DNA from: Sedimenticola thiotaurini
GTDB taxonomy: Bacteria; Pseudomonadota; Gammaproteobacteria; Chromatiales; Chromatiaceae
NCBI RefSeq assembly: GCF_001007875.1
Contig: NZ_CP011412.1
Location: 1,054,001 to 1,118,000 of the forward strand
Direction of reading: 5' to 3'
DNA: 64,000 nt
The translations under genes and the position numbers were made by a program. Below the pieces are notes generated by a model. The model worked only from the letters and a program-made list of their open reading frames with translations. It did no database searches and was not told where the DNA came from. This document shows positions 11,901 through 20,448 of this stretch, piece by piece. Numbering within the stretch: the stretch's first letter is position 1; every line of letters begins with the position of its first letter.

Positions 11901-12814
11901 GTTTCACGGATCTCCCGCTCACCACTGAGAAACACCAGGATATCGCCCCGGTCGATGCGGGACAGCTCATCCACCGCCTCCAGGATGGCTTGTTGAAGCG
12001 CATCATCCCGCTCCCCACCCCCCTCATCCTGGGGCGGCCGGTAACGCACTTCCACCGGATAGGTTCGCCCGCTGACGTTAATAATGGGTGCATCCCAGAA
12101 GTGCCTGGCGAATCGCTCCGGATCGATGGTCGCCGAGGTGATGATCAGCTTCAGATCGGGACGTTTCGGCAGCAACTCCTTCAGGTAACCCAGCAGAAAA
12201 TCGATATTCAGACTACGTTCGTGGGCCTCATCAATAATCAGGGTATCGTATTCGTTCAGGTAGCGATCCTGCTGGATCTCCGCCAGCAGCATACCGTCTG
12301 TCAGCAGCTTGATGTGGCTGTTGGGCCCGACCCGGTCATGAAAACGCACCTTGTAACCTACCGAATCCCCCAGTTCCCGGCCCAGCTCTTCGGAGATACG
12401 GCTGGCCAGGGCGCGGGCCGCAATACGGCGCGGCTGGGTGTGACCGATGCGGCCAAATATACCCCGCCCCAGTTCCAGACAGATTTTCGGTAACTGGGTC
12501 GATTTGCCCGAACCGGTCTCACCGCACAGAATGACCACCTGATGCCCGGCAATCAGTTCAGCGATTTCCGAACGTCGTTCATTAATCGGCAACTCATCCG
12601 GAAAATGGGCTGCGGGGAGCCGTTGCCGGCGCAGCTCCACCGCCTTGCGGGATCGCTCAATCCGCTCCTGAAGGCGTGTCAGCTCGGCCTCCGGGACCTG
12701 ACCGTCGCGCTGTTTTCTGCGCAGGTTTCTGATCTGCCGCCGCAATCGGTGGCGATCCTGAATCAGGCAACCATCCAGTATCTCCAGCGCAGGAATTGTC
12801 GACTCTACCTTCAC
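8906..12814 (-). CDS. hrpA: ATP-dependent RNA helicase HrpA (DEAH box)
   Basis: HrpA is a large cytoplasmic DEAH-box RNA helicase, linked in E. coli to fimbrial mRNA processing and to resolving stalled or collided ribosomes. At 1302 residues it matches full-length HrpA (1300 in E. coli). Visible motifs in order are GETGSGKST (motif I), DEAHERS (motif II), ITSATID (motif III), ATNVAETS and QRKGRCGR (motif VI). The helicase-associated and OB-fold domains follow, then the long C-terminal region specific to bacterial HrpA. The start gives MKVESTIPALEILDG. It is monocistronic, with the next gene on the opposite strand 231 bases upstream. Confidence 0.97.
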   Translation of the reverse strand: MKVESTIPALEILDGCLIQDRHRLRRQIRNLRRKQRDGQVPEAELTRLQERIERSRKAVELRRQRLPAAHFPDELPINERRSEIAELIAGHQVVILCGETGSGKSTQLPKICLELGRGIFGRIGHTQPRRIAARALASRISEELGRELGDSVGYKVRFHDRVGPNSHIKLLTDGMLLAEIQQDRYLNEYDTLIIDEAHERSLNIDFLLGYLKELLPKRPDLKLIITSATIDPERFARHFWDAPIINVSGRTYPVEVRYRPPQDEGGGERDDALQQAILEAVDELSRIDRGDILVFLSGEREIRETAENLRKHKLPLTEVLPLYARLGPAEQARVFRSGGSRRIILATNVAETSLTVPGIRYVIDVGYARISRYSHRSKVQRLPVERISRASADQRKGRCGRVAAGVCIRLYSEEDFSARAEFTEPEIQRTNLASVILQMQLLGFGDIEQFPFVDKPDSRLIKDGYRVLEEVGAMTGDRQVTAIGKALSRLPVDPRVGRMLLAATENRCLNELLVIAAALSVQDPRERPMEKQQAADEAHREFRHEESDFLTILNLWRHLEEVQRHLSRRKFQAHCRSRFLSWTRVQEWRDIHHQLRGQLHEMGYRENEEPADYEAIHRSLLSGLLSYIGMQQGGKNRQYLGTRNSHFSIFPGSGLFKKQPKWVVSAELVETSKLYARTVARIQPEWVETIAGHLIKQSYSEPHWEKKRGQVAAYTRITLFGLPIIPRRKVNYGPINPVEAREIFIRSALVDQDFQTRAPFWRHNRQVIDSIHLLEEKTRRRDLLVDEQTLYDYYDKRIPARIYSAAQFEKWLREASREQPKLLHMRMEDLMVNSADDTADLYPDTFAMNGLRLPLAYRFDPADPADGVSLRIPQAVLNQVSEAHTDWLVPGLLRERIIALLKSLPKSLRKSFVPVPDYADACLKVMTPSDKPLTRQLSEHLHQMTGVYIPEDAWQESDLEKHLRMNFQVLDEQGRALGEGRELQQLKKQYASQGSTGFHPTSETGLEREGVTDWDFGPLPRSVTLERAGIKLPGFPALVENGQGVDVRVVDSEQNARIAHRIGVGRLVMLRLAKDIRYIRRNIPQLQKMRLQYAKAPKPAGGDRSSQVDLEQELVALIVDLTFIADQPEIRDAQVFNQRIEQCKPQLVPTANRVTRLAAEILEKYQQFSKKLAASNKINWISSLTDMRQQLDRLVFKGFFKQTPPEQLRQMPRYLDALQRRLEKLNHAAARDQQLMGEMHTLYQKWLERDRRLQDDGKSDQRLQEIRWQLEELRVSMFAQELKTAYPVSVKRIEKRWKELGL

Positions 12815-13045
12815 AACAGGGGGCCCATTTCATAAAAGAGCGGCTATTTTACAGATTTGCGTTGCTTGCACACAGATTCCTCACCCCCAGCACGGGAATG
12901 GCATGGATATTGATACAGGTCATTTATGGTGCAATTAGAAATTCAACACCTAAAGAAACTGCCCAACAAGTCGAAATAAAAACTGGAAAGCAACCGGTTT
13001 TTTTAGTCCTTACCTTTTTGAAACTGATACTTGCGGGATTCCTAG

Positions 13046-14674
13046 ATGAAAAAAGCCAGTAATAATCGCGCCAGCGGTCTCTCCATCAGCACCAAAATCG
13101 ACCTTGCATTAGTCGTGCTGTTTTTGATTATCCTGATCGTCTCCGCGCTCTATCAGTTCAACAGCCAGCGGGATCTGGTCGAGCATATGGTCATGGATCA
13201 GACAGAGACCCTGGCAGACTCCTATTTCGACAACGTCAACACCCTGATGTTGACCGGCGGCATGGCCAACAAGGAGATCCCGCGCAAAAAGGTCATCGCC
13301 CGGGAAGACGTACTGGACGCCCGCATTATTCGCGGCAAGGCGATAATCGACACTTACGGCGCTGGCACTGAACAGAACGAGATCCGGGATGATCTGGACA
13401 AACGCGCCCTGGCCGGTGAAAAGATCGACGAGCTTTACAGAGATGAGAACGGGCGTGTGCTGACCGTGATCCTGCCCATGTTTGCCAAGAAAGATTACCG
13501 CGGCACCAACTGCCTGCTCTGCCACCCGGTTCCGGAAAATGAGGTGCTCGGCGCGGTGCGGGTCGATTACTCCCTGAAGATACTCGACGATAAAGTGCTC
13601 AAGGAGCTGTGGACCAATATCGGCCTCAACTCTGCCCTGTTGATCGGCGGGCTCATCATCATCAGCTTCATCCTGAAAAAGCTGGTCGTTGCACGGCTGC
13701 GTCGGGTCACCGAATTGGTTCGCACGATTGAGCGGGAATCGGACCTCGGTCTACGGGCGAGTGACCACTCCAGTGACGAACTGGGGCGGCTGGCACAGGC
13801 CATCAACCTGATGATGGAGAAGTTCAGCTCCATCATCAACCATGTCAATAACTCGACTCAGCAGCTGGCTGAGGAGTCCACCCACCTGACCGACATCACT
13901 ACCCAGAGTATCGAGGGTGTGCGGCGCCAGCAGATGGAGAGTCAACAGGTGGCCACCGCCATGACCGAGATGGAGGCGAACTCCAACGAAGTGGCCAGCA
14001 GCGCCGCTAACGCCTCGGATGCCGCCAACCATGCCGATACAGAGGCGGCCGAGGGCGGCAAGGTGGTCAGCAGCGCCATCGCCAGCATCAACGCGCTGGC
14101 CAGTGAGGTAAACCAGGCGTTCGACGTAATCCGACAACTGGAAGCGGACAGTGACGGTATCGGCAAGGTGGTGGAAGTGATCACCAATATTGCCGAACAG
14201 ACCAACCTGCTGGCCCTGAATGCGGCTATTGAGGCGGCCCGGGCCGGCGAACAGGGGCGTGGATTTGCCGTGGTGGCGGACGAGGTGCGTACCCTGGCAA
14301 CCCGCACCCACCAGGCCACCCAGGAGATCCAGGGAATGATCGAAGGACTGCAGCAGCAGTCCCAGAACGCCGCCAACATGATGTCCCAGAGTCAGCAGCG
14401 GGTGGAAGCCACTGTCGCCGAGGCGGGCCATGTGGGTGAATCCCTGAATAAGATCACCCACTCCATCAACACCATCAGCCAGATGAATGAGCATATCGCT
14501 ACTGCCGCCCAGCAGCAGAGCATGGTGGCCGGCGAGATCAGTCGCAACATCACCGCGATCAGTGACGTCACCGGGCAGACCGCTGATCACTCGGAGCAGA
14601 TCGCCCAGACCAGCAAACAGCTGGCCGGACTGGCTTCTGAATTGCGCGAAGAGATGGCACAGTTCAAGGTCTAA
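13046..14674 (+). CDS. Methyl-accepting chemotaxis protein with periplasmic c-type heme motif
   Basis: The 542-residue transmembrane chemoreceptor should signal to CheA/CheW. Order: TM1 (~18-36), a periplasmic sensor of about 155 residues, TM2 (~193-211), HAMP (~211-265), and a long coiled-coil signalling domain. Its hairpin tip ([26 protein letters not shown]) is almost invariant in the family. The sensor contains a CxxCH motif, CLLCH at 156-160, just before TM2 (followed by [12 protein letters not shown]). That is the signature for covalent heme c attachment in the periplasm, so redox potential, oxygen or NO could be the stimulus. No C-terminal CheR-binding pentapeptide is visible. No che genes are nearby. 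The start ATG follows a GCGGGATT ribosome-site-like stretch. Confidence 0.93.
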   Translation: MKKASNNRASGLSISTKIDLALVVLFLIILIVSALYQFNSQRDLVEHMVMDQTETLADSYFDNVNTLMLTGGMANKEIPRKKVIAREDVLDARIIRGKAIIDTYGAGTEQNEIRDDLDKRALAGEKIDELYRDENGRVLTVILPMFAKKDYRGTNCLLCHPVPENEVLGAVRVDYSLKILDDKVLKELWTNIGLNSALLIGGLIIISFILKKLVVARLRRVTELVRTIERESDLGLRASDHSSDELGRLAQAINLMMEKFSSIINHVNNSTQQLAEESTHLTDITTQSIEGVRRQQMESQQVATAMTEMEANSNEVASSAANASDAANHADTEAAEGGKVVSSAIASINALASEVNQAFDVIRQLEADSDGIGKVVEVITNIAEQTNLLALNAAIEAARAGEQGRGFAVVADEVRTLATRTHQATQEIQGMIEGLQQQSQNAANMMSQSQQRVEATVAEAGHVGESLNKITHSINTISQMNEHIATAAQQQSMVAGEISRNITAISDVTGQTADHSEQIAQTSKQLAGLASELREEMAQFKV

Positions 14675-14684
14675 GCGACCGCTA

Positions 14685-14730
14685 CAGATTCCGCATCGCG
14701 GCCACTTTTAGCCACCGCGATGCGGATCTG
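14685..14730. terminator. Long hairpin between convergent genes
   Basis: An inverted repeat pairs CAGAT-T-CCGCATCGCGG (14685-14701) with CCGCGATGCGG-ATCTG (14715-14730). This gives a 16-bp stem with one bulged T and a 13-base loop. It lies between the chemoreceptor stop (14674) and the stop of the convergent PLP-enzyme gene (14753). The T-run is poor on both sides, so it may be an RNA-end stabiliser or a weak terminator. Confidence 0.55.
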
Positions 14731-14752
14731 TTGTGAGTCCAGACGGAGTCTG

Positions 14753-16480
14753 TCAGTCCTCAAGGCTCTCCCGGGTAACTAGAAAAAACTGCAGCGCTCC
14801 CTGGTCCCCTTTCAGAGTTATCTCGTCACCACCAACATCTTCCAGTCCCGCGGCATATCGATGGGCCGCCGCCAGATTAGCGCTGTAGTGCTGCTGCCGT
14901 TGTCGGGGGGAGAGCTGTTCCCCTGATGGAGAGGAGTTCGCCAGCGCCTCGTCCAGGGAAAGGCGGACTGTGGAGCGGACCTGCCCGGCGTGGTGCCAGA
15001 GACCGGTGGCCGAATCAAACCGGTACAGCGGCAGAAACCGATAACCGTACTCGGCTGCAAACTCCACCGCATCCAACAGATAGTCCACTTCTGCCTGGTC
15101 AAAAAGATAGTGAAAACCGATCCGGCACCAACCCGGCTTGATCCCACAGTGACCATCCGCGATAACCGCCCGGAACTCTTCGGCCATGGCATCGTCAATG
15201 CCCAGCAGTTTGTGGCCATAGGGGCCGGCACAGGAGCAGCCCGCCCGACTCTGGATGCCGAACAGATCATCCAGCAGGGTGGTAATGAAACGGGGGTGGT
15301 AATAGCGTCCCCCCGGGCCCTTCAGGTTGAATGATACAATACCGATGCGCCGTTCCGGGTCCGGGTTGCCCAGAATCTCGATATGGGGATGCCGGCCCCA
15401 ACGCGTCAACGCCTGCCGCAGATAGGCATGCTCCCGCTGATCGATCACATCCTGCCCTACCGCCTGTTTGATCTGAAAAACCAGGGCAGCCCTGAGGGTC
15501 TGCAGAATGCCCGGTGTGCCGGCATTCTCCCGGGTCTCGATATCCCGGATGAAGTCGTGGCTGTCGGGCCCGACATAATCAACCGTCCCACCACCCGCCA
15601 CACTGGGGGGCAGTTCGGCATGGTAACAACGCCTGTCAAACACCAGGACGCCACTGGCACCCGGTCCGCCGACAAACTTGTGGGGCGAAATGAACACGGC
15701 ATCCAGTGAGGCATCGCCACCGTCCGGCTGCGGCGGCGGGTTCATATCGATCTCCACGTAGGGCGCACTGGCAGCGTAGTCAAAAAATGCCAGTGCATCA
15801 TAACGATGCAACAGTACGGCAATCTCATGTACCGGGGACTTCATCCCGGTCACATTGGAGGCGGCGGAGAAAGAACCGATACGTAAACGCCCCTGGTACT
15901 CCGGCCGCTGTAACAGCCGTTCCAGATGCGCCAGGTCGATACCGCCATCCTGATCCAGGCGAACCTCCACCACGGTGGCCAGACTTTCGCGCCAGGAGAC
16001 CTCGTTGGAGTGGTGTTCATAGGGTCCCACAAACACCACCGGCTGATGGCTTCGGCAGTAGTCGGCAAAGGCCTCCGCCTGCTCCTCTCCGGTAAATCCC
16101 CGCCACAGGAAGTCCAGCAACTGACGGCTGGCCGCCGGCAGTTTCACCCCCACTATCTGTTGCATACGATCGATGGCGCCGGTAGCGCCACTGCCACAGG
16201 CGATGATACAACCGTCCGGGCCGGCATTCACCGCCTGTTTGATCACCTGCTCGGCCTGATGCAGTAGTTGGGTGGTGGTACGGCCGCTGGTGTCATCCTC
16301 GGTATGGCTGTTGGCGTAGAGTTGCAGGATGCGCTGCAGGTACTCCTCCACAAACTGCACTCCCCGACCCGACGCGGTGTAGTCTGCGTAAACCATGCAA
16401 CGCTCTCCAAACGGAGTCTGTAATACCGTATCGATACCGATGATCTGGCTGCGCAAATAGTCCGGTTTGAGCTGTTTCAT
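14753..16480 (-). CDS. Class-V aminotransferase-fold PLP enzyme, cysteine-desulfurase-like
   Basis: This 575-residue cytoplasmic PLP enzyme is of the class-V (NifS/SufS-like) fold. The PLP-lysine site is seen in AVFISPHKFVGGPGASG, and the early HxEDD-type region is NSHTEDDTSGRTT. A cysteine-rich loop, RAGCSCAGPYGHKLLG, takes the place of the SufS active-site loop, so a desulfurase or selenocysteine-lyase type activity is possible but unproven. It is longer than SufS (~400) by a C-terminal extension of about 150 residues. ATG at 16480 was chosen over an upstream GTG at 16510 because AGGCGAG lies just before it. An Lrp/AsnC regulator is divergent, 137 bases away, suggesting amino-acid-linked control. 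The specific substrate is not known to me. Confidence 0.75.
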   Translation of the reverse strand: MKQLKPDYLRSQIIGIDTVLQTPFGERCMVYADYTASGRGVQFVEEYLQRILQLYANSHTEDDTSGRTTTQLLHQAEQVIKQAVNAGPDGCIIACGSGATGAIDRMQQIVGVKLPAASRQLLDFLWRGFTGEEQAEAFADYCRSHQPVVFVGPYEHHSNEVSWRESLATVVEVRLDQDGGIDLAHLERLLQRPEYQGRLRIGSFSAASNVTGMKSPVHEIAVLLHRYDALAFFDYAASAPYVEIDMNPPPQPDGGDASLDAVFISPHKFVGGPGASGVLVFDRRCYHAELPPSVAGGGTVDYVGPDSHDFIRDIETRENAGTPGILQTLRAALVFQIKQAVGQDVIDQREHAYLRQALTRWGRHPHIEILGNPDPERRIGIVSFNLKGPGGRYYHPRFITTLLDDLFGIQSRAGCSCAGPYGHKLLGIDDAMAEEFRAVIADGHCGIKPGWCRIGFHYLFDQAEVDYLLDAVEFAAEYGYRFLPLYRFDSATGLWHHAGQVRSTVRLSLDEALANSSPSGEQLSPRQRQQHYSANLAAAHRYAAGLEDVGGDEITLKGDQGALQFFLVTRESLED

Positions 16481-16589
16481 TACTCGCCTACCCCTGTGCA
16501 TGCATTCCACCCTATCCTACACCGTGACGGCAGGCAGTTGTTTCTCCATTATCTGTATAAAGGGGGATTATTTATGTTATTTTTCTACT

Positions 16590-16603
16590 TAATTGAATAA
16601 TTA
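16590..16603. promoter_or_regulatory. Candidate Lrp/AsnC-type operator
   Basis: TAATT-GAAT-AATTA, a small AT-rich inverted repeat, lies 15 bases before the Lrp/AsnC-type start, in the gap shared with the divergent PLP enzyme. Lrp/AsnC proteins often bind AT-rich dyads in their own promoter. Confidence 0.35.
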
Positions 16604-16617
16604 CAGTATATTTTTTC

Positions 16618-17076
16618 ATGGATAAGACAGACAAGAGAATACTGAACCTTCTGCAACAGGACAGCAATCTGACTACGGCGGAGATTGCCGACCAGGTCGG
16701 ACTCAGCACCACGCCCTGCTGGCGACGCATACAGAACCTGGAAAAGAGCGGTGTGATCCGCAAGCGGGTCGCCCTGTTGGAGCGGAGTCGCATCAACCTG
16801 GGTGTGGACGTGTTTGTCTCCATCAAGACCCGCCACCACAATGCCGCCTGGCTGGATGAATTCGCCCGCACGGTATCGGCCTTCCCCGAAGTGGTGGAGT
16901 TCTATCGCATGAGCGGTGAGATCGACTACCTGATGCGGGTCGTGGTGCCGGACATCACCGCCTATGACAAGTTCTACAAACGGTTGATCGAAAAGGTGGA
17001 TATCCAGGACGTCAGCTCCAGCTTCGCCATGGAGCAGATCAAATACACCACCGCCCTGCCGGTGGACTATGCCTGA
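16618..17076 (+). CDS. Lrp/AsnC-family transcriptional regulator
   Basis: At 152 residues this is the normal length for the family. The N-terminal winged helix-turn-helix (residues ~2-60: TDKRILNLLQQDSNLTTAEIADQ, then STTPCWRRI as the recognition helix) is followed by a RAM/ACT-like ligand domain (~65-150), with the typical VVEFYRMSGEIDYLMRVVV strand. Such proteins form dimers to octamers and respond to amino acids. The gene is divergent from the class-V PLP enzyme, its likely target, and 77 bases upstream of the aldolase gene on the same strand. ATG at 16618 comes directly after an AT-rich run with no clear ribosome site, so translation may be weak or leaderless-like. Confidence 0.9.
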   Translation: MDKTDKRILNLLQQDSNLTTAEIADQVGLSTTPCWRRIQNLEKSGVIRKRVALLERSRINLGVDVFVSIKTRHHNAAWLDEFARTVSAFPEVVEFYRMSGEIDYLMRVVVPDITAYDKFYKRLIEKVDIQDVSSSFAMEQIKYTTALPVDYA

Positions 17077-17153
17077 GTGACCCGGGTGAGTGGTTCACTG
17101 ACTATACTGGTATCAGAGCGGCAGATTGGACGCATGCATGGGAGTGCAGAGCA

Positions 17154-18167
17154 ATGGCTATACAGGATGAGTTGCAGGAAACCATTGAACAGCTGGTACA
17201 GAAGGGTAAAGGGATACTTGCGGCTGACGAGAGTAACCCGACTATTGCCAAACGATTCGACGCCATCGGTGTGGAATCCACCGAAGAACAACGCCGCCGT
17301 TACCGCAGCCTGATTCTGGAGACGCCCGGGCTGGGGGACTATATCAGCGGCATCATTCTGTTTGAGGAGACACTGGAGCAGCGTACCGATGAGGGTACAC
17401 TGCTGCCGGAACTGGCCAGCCTGCAAGGCGTGGTTGCCGGTATCAAGGTGGACAAGGGCAAGGGGCCGTTGGCCAATGCCCCCGGTGATGAGATCACCCA
17501 GGGACTGGATGGTCTGGAGCAGCGACTGGCCGGCTACAAGGCACAGGGAGCACGCTTCGCCAAGTGGCGTAACGTTTATCACATCTCCTCCCATACCCCG
17601 AGCCCCCTGGCCGTCGAAGCCAATGCAGAGGTATTGGCCCGCTATGCCGCCATCTGTCAGTCCCAGGGCATCGTACCCATTGTGGAGCCGGAGGTCCTGA
17701 TGGATGGGGAGCATGATATACAGCGCTGCGCGGAGGTGAGTGAGGTGGTGCTGCACGCCCTGTTTCACGCCCTGCACCGGCACCGGGTGGTGTTGGAACA
17801 CGCATTGCTGAAACCCAGTATGGTGACACCGGGCAACCGGCATCCCCACCAGGCCAGGCCGGAGGAAGTGGCCCGGGAGACCGTGCGTATCCTGCGCCGT
17901 ACAGTGCCGGCGGCCCTACCCAGTATCAATTTCCTCTCCGGTGGACAGTCACCGGAACAGGCCACTGCCAATCTCAATGCCATGAACGCCCTGGCGCCAC
18001 AACCCTGGGAGTTGAGCTTCTCCTACGGTCGGGCGCTTCAGCAACCGGCCCTGCTGGCCTGGAAGGGTGATCCCGACAATGTGGCTGCGGCTCAGGCGGC
18101 CCTCTACCGGCGCGCCGGGTTGAACGGCGCGGCACGACGCGGGGAGTACCAGACAAACATGGAATAG
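17154..18167 (+). CDS. fbaB-like (class I): Class I fructose-bisphosphate aldolase
   Basis: The enzyme cleaves or forms fructose-1,6-bisphosphate in glycolysis, gluconeogenesis or the Calvin cycle. This is the eukaryote-like class I type of 337 residues that uses a Schiff-base lysine and no metal. Seen motifs are GILAADESNPTIAKR, GIKVDKG, AKWRNVY, IVEPEVLMDGEHDI and LLKPSMVTPG, where K220 is the Schiff-base lysine. SFSYGRALQ, the phosphate-binding end, is also present. The usual C-terminal tyrosine is absent; the protein ends in EYQTNME. It is distinct from the archaeal-type DhnA class. It may be co-transcribed with the Lrp-type gene but has a 77-base gap. The MarR-type gene is convergent. 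Confidence 0.93.
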   Translation: MAIQDELQETIEQLVQKGKGILAADESNPTIAKRFDAIGVESTEEQRRRYRSLILETPGLGDYISGIILFEETLEQRTDEGTLLPELASLQGVVAGIKVDKGKGPLANAPGDEITQGLDGLEQRLAGYKAQGARFAKWRNVYHISSHTPSPLAVEANAEVLARYAAICQSQGIVPIVEPEVLMDGEHDIQRCAEVSEVVLHALFHALHRHRVVLEHALLKPSMVTPGNRHPHQARPEEVARETVRILRRTVPAALPSINFLSGGQSPEQATANLNAMNALAPQPWELSFSYGRALQQPALLAWKGDPDNVAAAQAALYRRAGLNGAARRGEYQTNME

Positions 18168-18220
18168 AGGGAGCCGTATCGGAAGCGGGATTCAGTTATC
18201 CCTCTCATCCCGGCACCCGC

Positions 18221-18667
18221 TCACTCCGGATTGATATCCGGCAGCGCCCGCACCCGCTGTTCCAGCTTGTCCAGAATACGGTTCAACTGGGCCTGCTCCT
18301 GTCGATTCAGTGCGGCGAGTAACTGGCGTTCCCGCTCCAGTGCGATCGGTACAATTTTCTCGTACAGGCGGTGTCCCTTGCGACTCAGCCGCAATGAGGA
18401 TTTACGTTTATCCACCTTGTCCAGCGTACGCAGCACCAATCCCTTGTCGATCAGTTTGTTCAGTGCCCGGCTTATCTGCACCTTGTCCAGATTAACATGG
18501 GCGCCGATCTCGTTGGCTGACAGGGGCTGACGGTCACCCAGGTTGGCGATGATACGCCACTCCTGGATGGAGATATGAAATCGTTTTGAATAGATAGAGG
18601 CGATACTTTTTGAAATGTCGTTGGTTAATACGGAAAAGCGATAGGGAAGAAAGCTGGCAAGCTCCAT
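18221..18667 (-). CDS. MarR-family transcriptional regulator
   Basis: The 148-residue dimeric regulator has the MarR winged helix. The recognition region is LSANEIGAHVNLDKVQISRALNKLIDKGLV, with the wing at TLDKVDKRKSSLRLSRKG, followed by C-terminal dimerisation helices. It is the last gene of a minus-strand group: TRAP DctP, DctQ, DctM, bacteriohemerythrin, MarR. The spacing to the hemerythrin gene is 26 bases. The natural inference is that it senses the transported compound, perhaps an aromatic or other carboxylate, and controls the dctP promoter, where palindromes are present (see 22071-22105). Confidence 0.88.
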   Translation of the reverse strand: MELASFLPYRFSVLTNDISKSIASIYSKRFHISIQEWRIIANLGDRQPLSANEIGAHVNLDKVQISRALNKLIDKGLVLRTLDKVDKRKSSLRLSRKGHRLYEKIVPIALERERQLLAALNRQEQAQLNRILDKLEQRVRALPDINPE

Positions 18668-18693
18668 TGTAATACCTCGTCCTGCAACGCCGC

Positions 18694-19101
18694 TTAATCG
18701 TTAATCTGTCTGGTCAAGGTCTCCTTGTACGCCATGTCCTTGGCGAGGATATGGGTAATCAGCCAGTCCTTGAGAAATTGATGTACGCTCTCGGCTATGT
18801 AATAGGCCGATGTGCCGCCACTGTTATAGGCCATTTCGATGGATGTCAGCCACTCTTCGAAATGCCGGTGCCCCTGGATATGTGGCTCGAGATCCGCATA
18901 ATCGGCCGCCCGCATCATGGCCTCTTCATCGCGGAAATGTTCTTTTACATAACGGCGCAGATCGGCAAATACCGCCACGATCAAACCACCGGTACGTCGC
19001 TCCTCTTCCAGTTGGTTGATCACCCGAATCAGCACCTTGTGTTGTGCATCCAGGCGTGGAATACCAACGCTGTAGCTTTCACTCCACTCCAGTGTAGCCA
19101 A
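18694..19101 (-). CDS. Bacteriohemerythrin
   Basis: This 135-residue single-domain hemerythrin is a cytoplasmic di-iron O2-binding protein of four helices. All seven metal ligands are visible: H21, H55, E59 (HFRDE), H74, H78 (HIQGH), and H117 with D122 (HILAKD). The N-terminus (LEWSESYSVGIPRLDAQH) is the canonical start. Family members store or deliver oxygen, for example to oxygenases, or sense it. It lies 15 bases after the TRAP dctM gene and before a MarR gene, so it is probably co-transcribed with an uptake system. This suggests, without proof, an oxygen link to the substrate's catabolism. Confidence 0.95.
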   Translation of the reverse strand: MATLEWSESYSVGIPRLDAQHKVLIRVINQLEEERRTGGLIVAVFADLRRYVKEHFRDEEAMMRAADYADLEPHIQGHRHFEEWLTSIEMAYNSGGTSAYYIAESVHQFLKDWLITHILAKDMAYKETLTRQIND

Positions 19102-19116
19102 TAGTCTACTCCTTAT

Positions 19117-20418
19117 CTACTGCATATAGGAAGGCAACCAGAGCACCAGCGCCGGGAACAGGACCAGCAGGGCTACCCGCACGGCGTCCGCCATCAGAAA
19201 AGGTATCACTCCCTTGCTGATTGTGCCCAATTTCAGATCGGGTGTTGTGGCCATAATGACAAACAGATTCATGCCGACAGGTGGCGTAATCAGCCCCACC
19301 TCCACCACCGATACCATGATAATTCCAAACCAGATTGGATCGAACCCGAGCGACTGGATCAGGGGAAAGACAAACGGCAGCGTTAACAGCAGCATGGAGA
19401 GCGCATCCATTACACAGCCGAGCAGAATATAGAAAACGATCAGCACCAGCAATATGGCCAACGGTGCCCAGCCGAGTTGATCCACGTAGGCCACCAGTTG
19501 ATGGGGCAAACCGGTCGTCTCGATAAAATAGTTAAACAGCGCCGTACCGATCAGAATCATGAAGATCATGCCACTGGTTGTGGCGGTTTCACCCAGGCAG
19601 TCCAGGAACACATCCAGGGTCAGCTTCCGTTTCAAAAGCGCCAGCGACAAGGCACCGAAGGCGCCAATGGCAGCCGCCTCAGTGGGAGAAAACCAGCCCA
19701 GGTAGATGCCGCCGATAACCAGGCCGAACAGCAAAAGTACCGGCCAGACATTGAGCAGCGCCTGAATACGCCCGCGCGCCCTCACCCGTTCATCCGCCGG
19801 TCCGGCAGCAGGATCAATCAATGTCTGGCCCCACACCGCAAGCATATAAAGCAGTGTGGCCAGAATTCCCGGAATAATCGCAGCCGCAAACATCTGGCCG
19901 ATGGACTGTTCGGTCAGCAGGGCATAGATGACGATAATGACGCTGGGAGGAATCAGTACCCCCAGGGTGCCACCAGCAGCAATACTTGCCGAAGCCAGGC
20001 CGTCGTGATAGTTACGCTTGCGCATCTCCGGCATCGCTACCTTGCTCATGGTGGCGGCGGTAGCCAGGCTACTGCCGCAGATGGCGCCAAAGGCGGCACA
20101 GGCACCCACAGTCGCCATGCCCAGGCCGCCCCGGTAATGACCGATAAAGGCGTGTACCGCTGTATAAAGACTCTTGGAAAGCCCGGCACGGGCAGCAAAT
20201 ACTCCCATCATGATGAACAACGGAACGACTGAGAGACTGTAGGGAAAGACAGTTTCAAACGGCAGTGATCCCATAATAAAACTGACACTCTCCGAACCGT
20301 TCAGAATCAGTCCACCACCGGCACCCACGGTCGCCATGGCAATAGCGATGGGAATGCGTAAACCTATCAGCAGAAACATCACCGCGATCGCGACCAATCC
20401 AAGCACCGTTTCAGACAT
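19117..20418 (-). CDS. dctM: TRAP transporter large permease (DctM)
   Basis: The 433-residue inner-membrane protein with about 12 hydrophobic segments is the ion-coupled transport subunit of a tripartite ATP-independent periplasmic (TRAP) system. Family features are seen: GAICGSSLATAATMSKVAMPEM, GTLGVLIPPSVIIVIYALLTEQSIG and ITPPVGMNLFVI. It works with the small permease 30 bases upstream and the periplasmic binding protein upstream of that. The likely substrate class is a carboxylate driven by sodium or proton gradients; identity is unknown. The second TRAP system in this window (44857-47741) is clearly a different set. Confidence 0.95.
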   Translation of the reverse strand: MSETVLGLVAIAVMFLLIGLRIPIAIAMATVGAGGGLILNGSESVSFIMGSLPFETVFPYSLSVVPLFIMMGVFAARAGLSKSLYTAVHAFIGHYRGGLGMATVGACAAFGAICGSSLATAATMSKVAMPEMRKRNYHDGLASASIAAGGTLGVLIPPSVIIVIYALLTEQSIGQMFAAAIIPGILATLLYMLAVWGQTLIDPAAGPADERVRARGRIQALLNVWPVLLLFGLVIGGIYLGWFSPTEAAAIGAFGALSLALLKRKLTLDVFLDCLGETATTSGMIFMILIGTALFNYFIETTGLPHQLVAYVDQLGWAPLAILLVLIVFYILLGCVMDALSMLLLTLPFVFPLIQSLGFDPIWFGIIMVSVVEVGLITPPVGMNLFVIMATTPDLKLGTISKGVIPFLMADAVRVALLVLFPALVLWLPSYMQ

Positions 20419-20448
20419 AGTCGGTCACCACTGTGAGATCAGCAGGCT

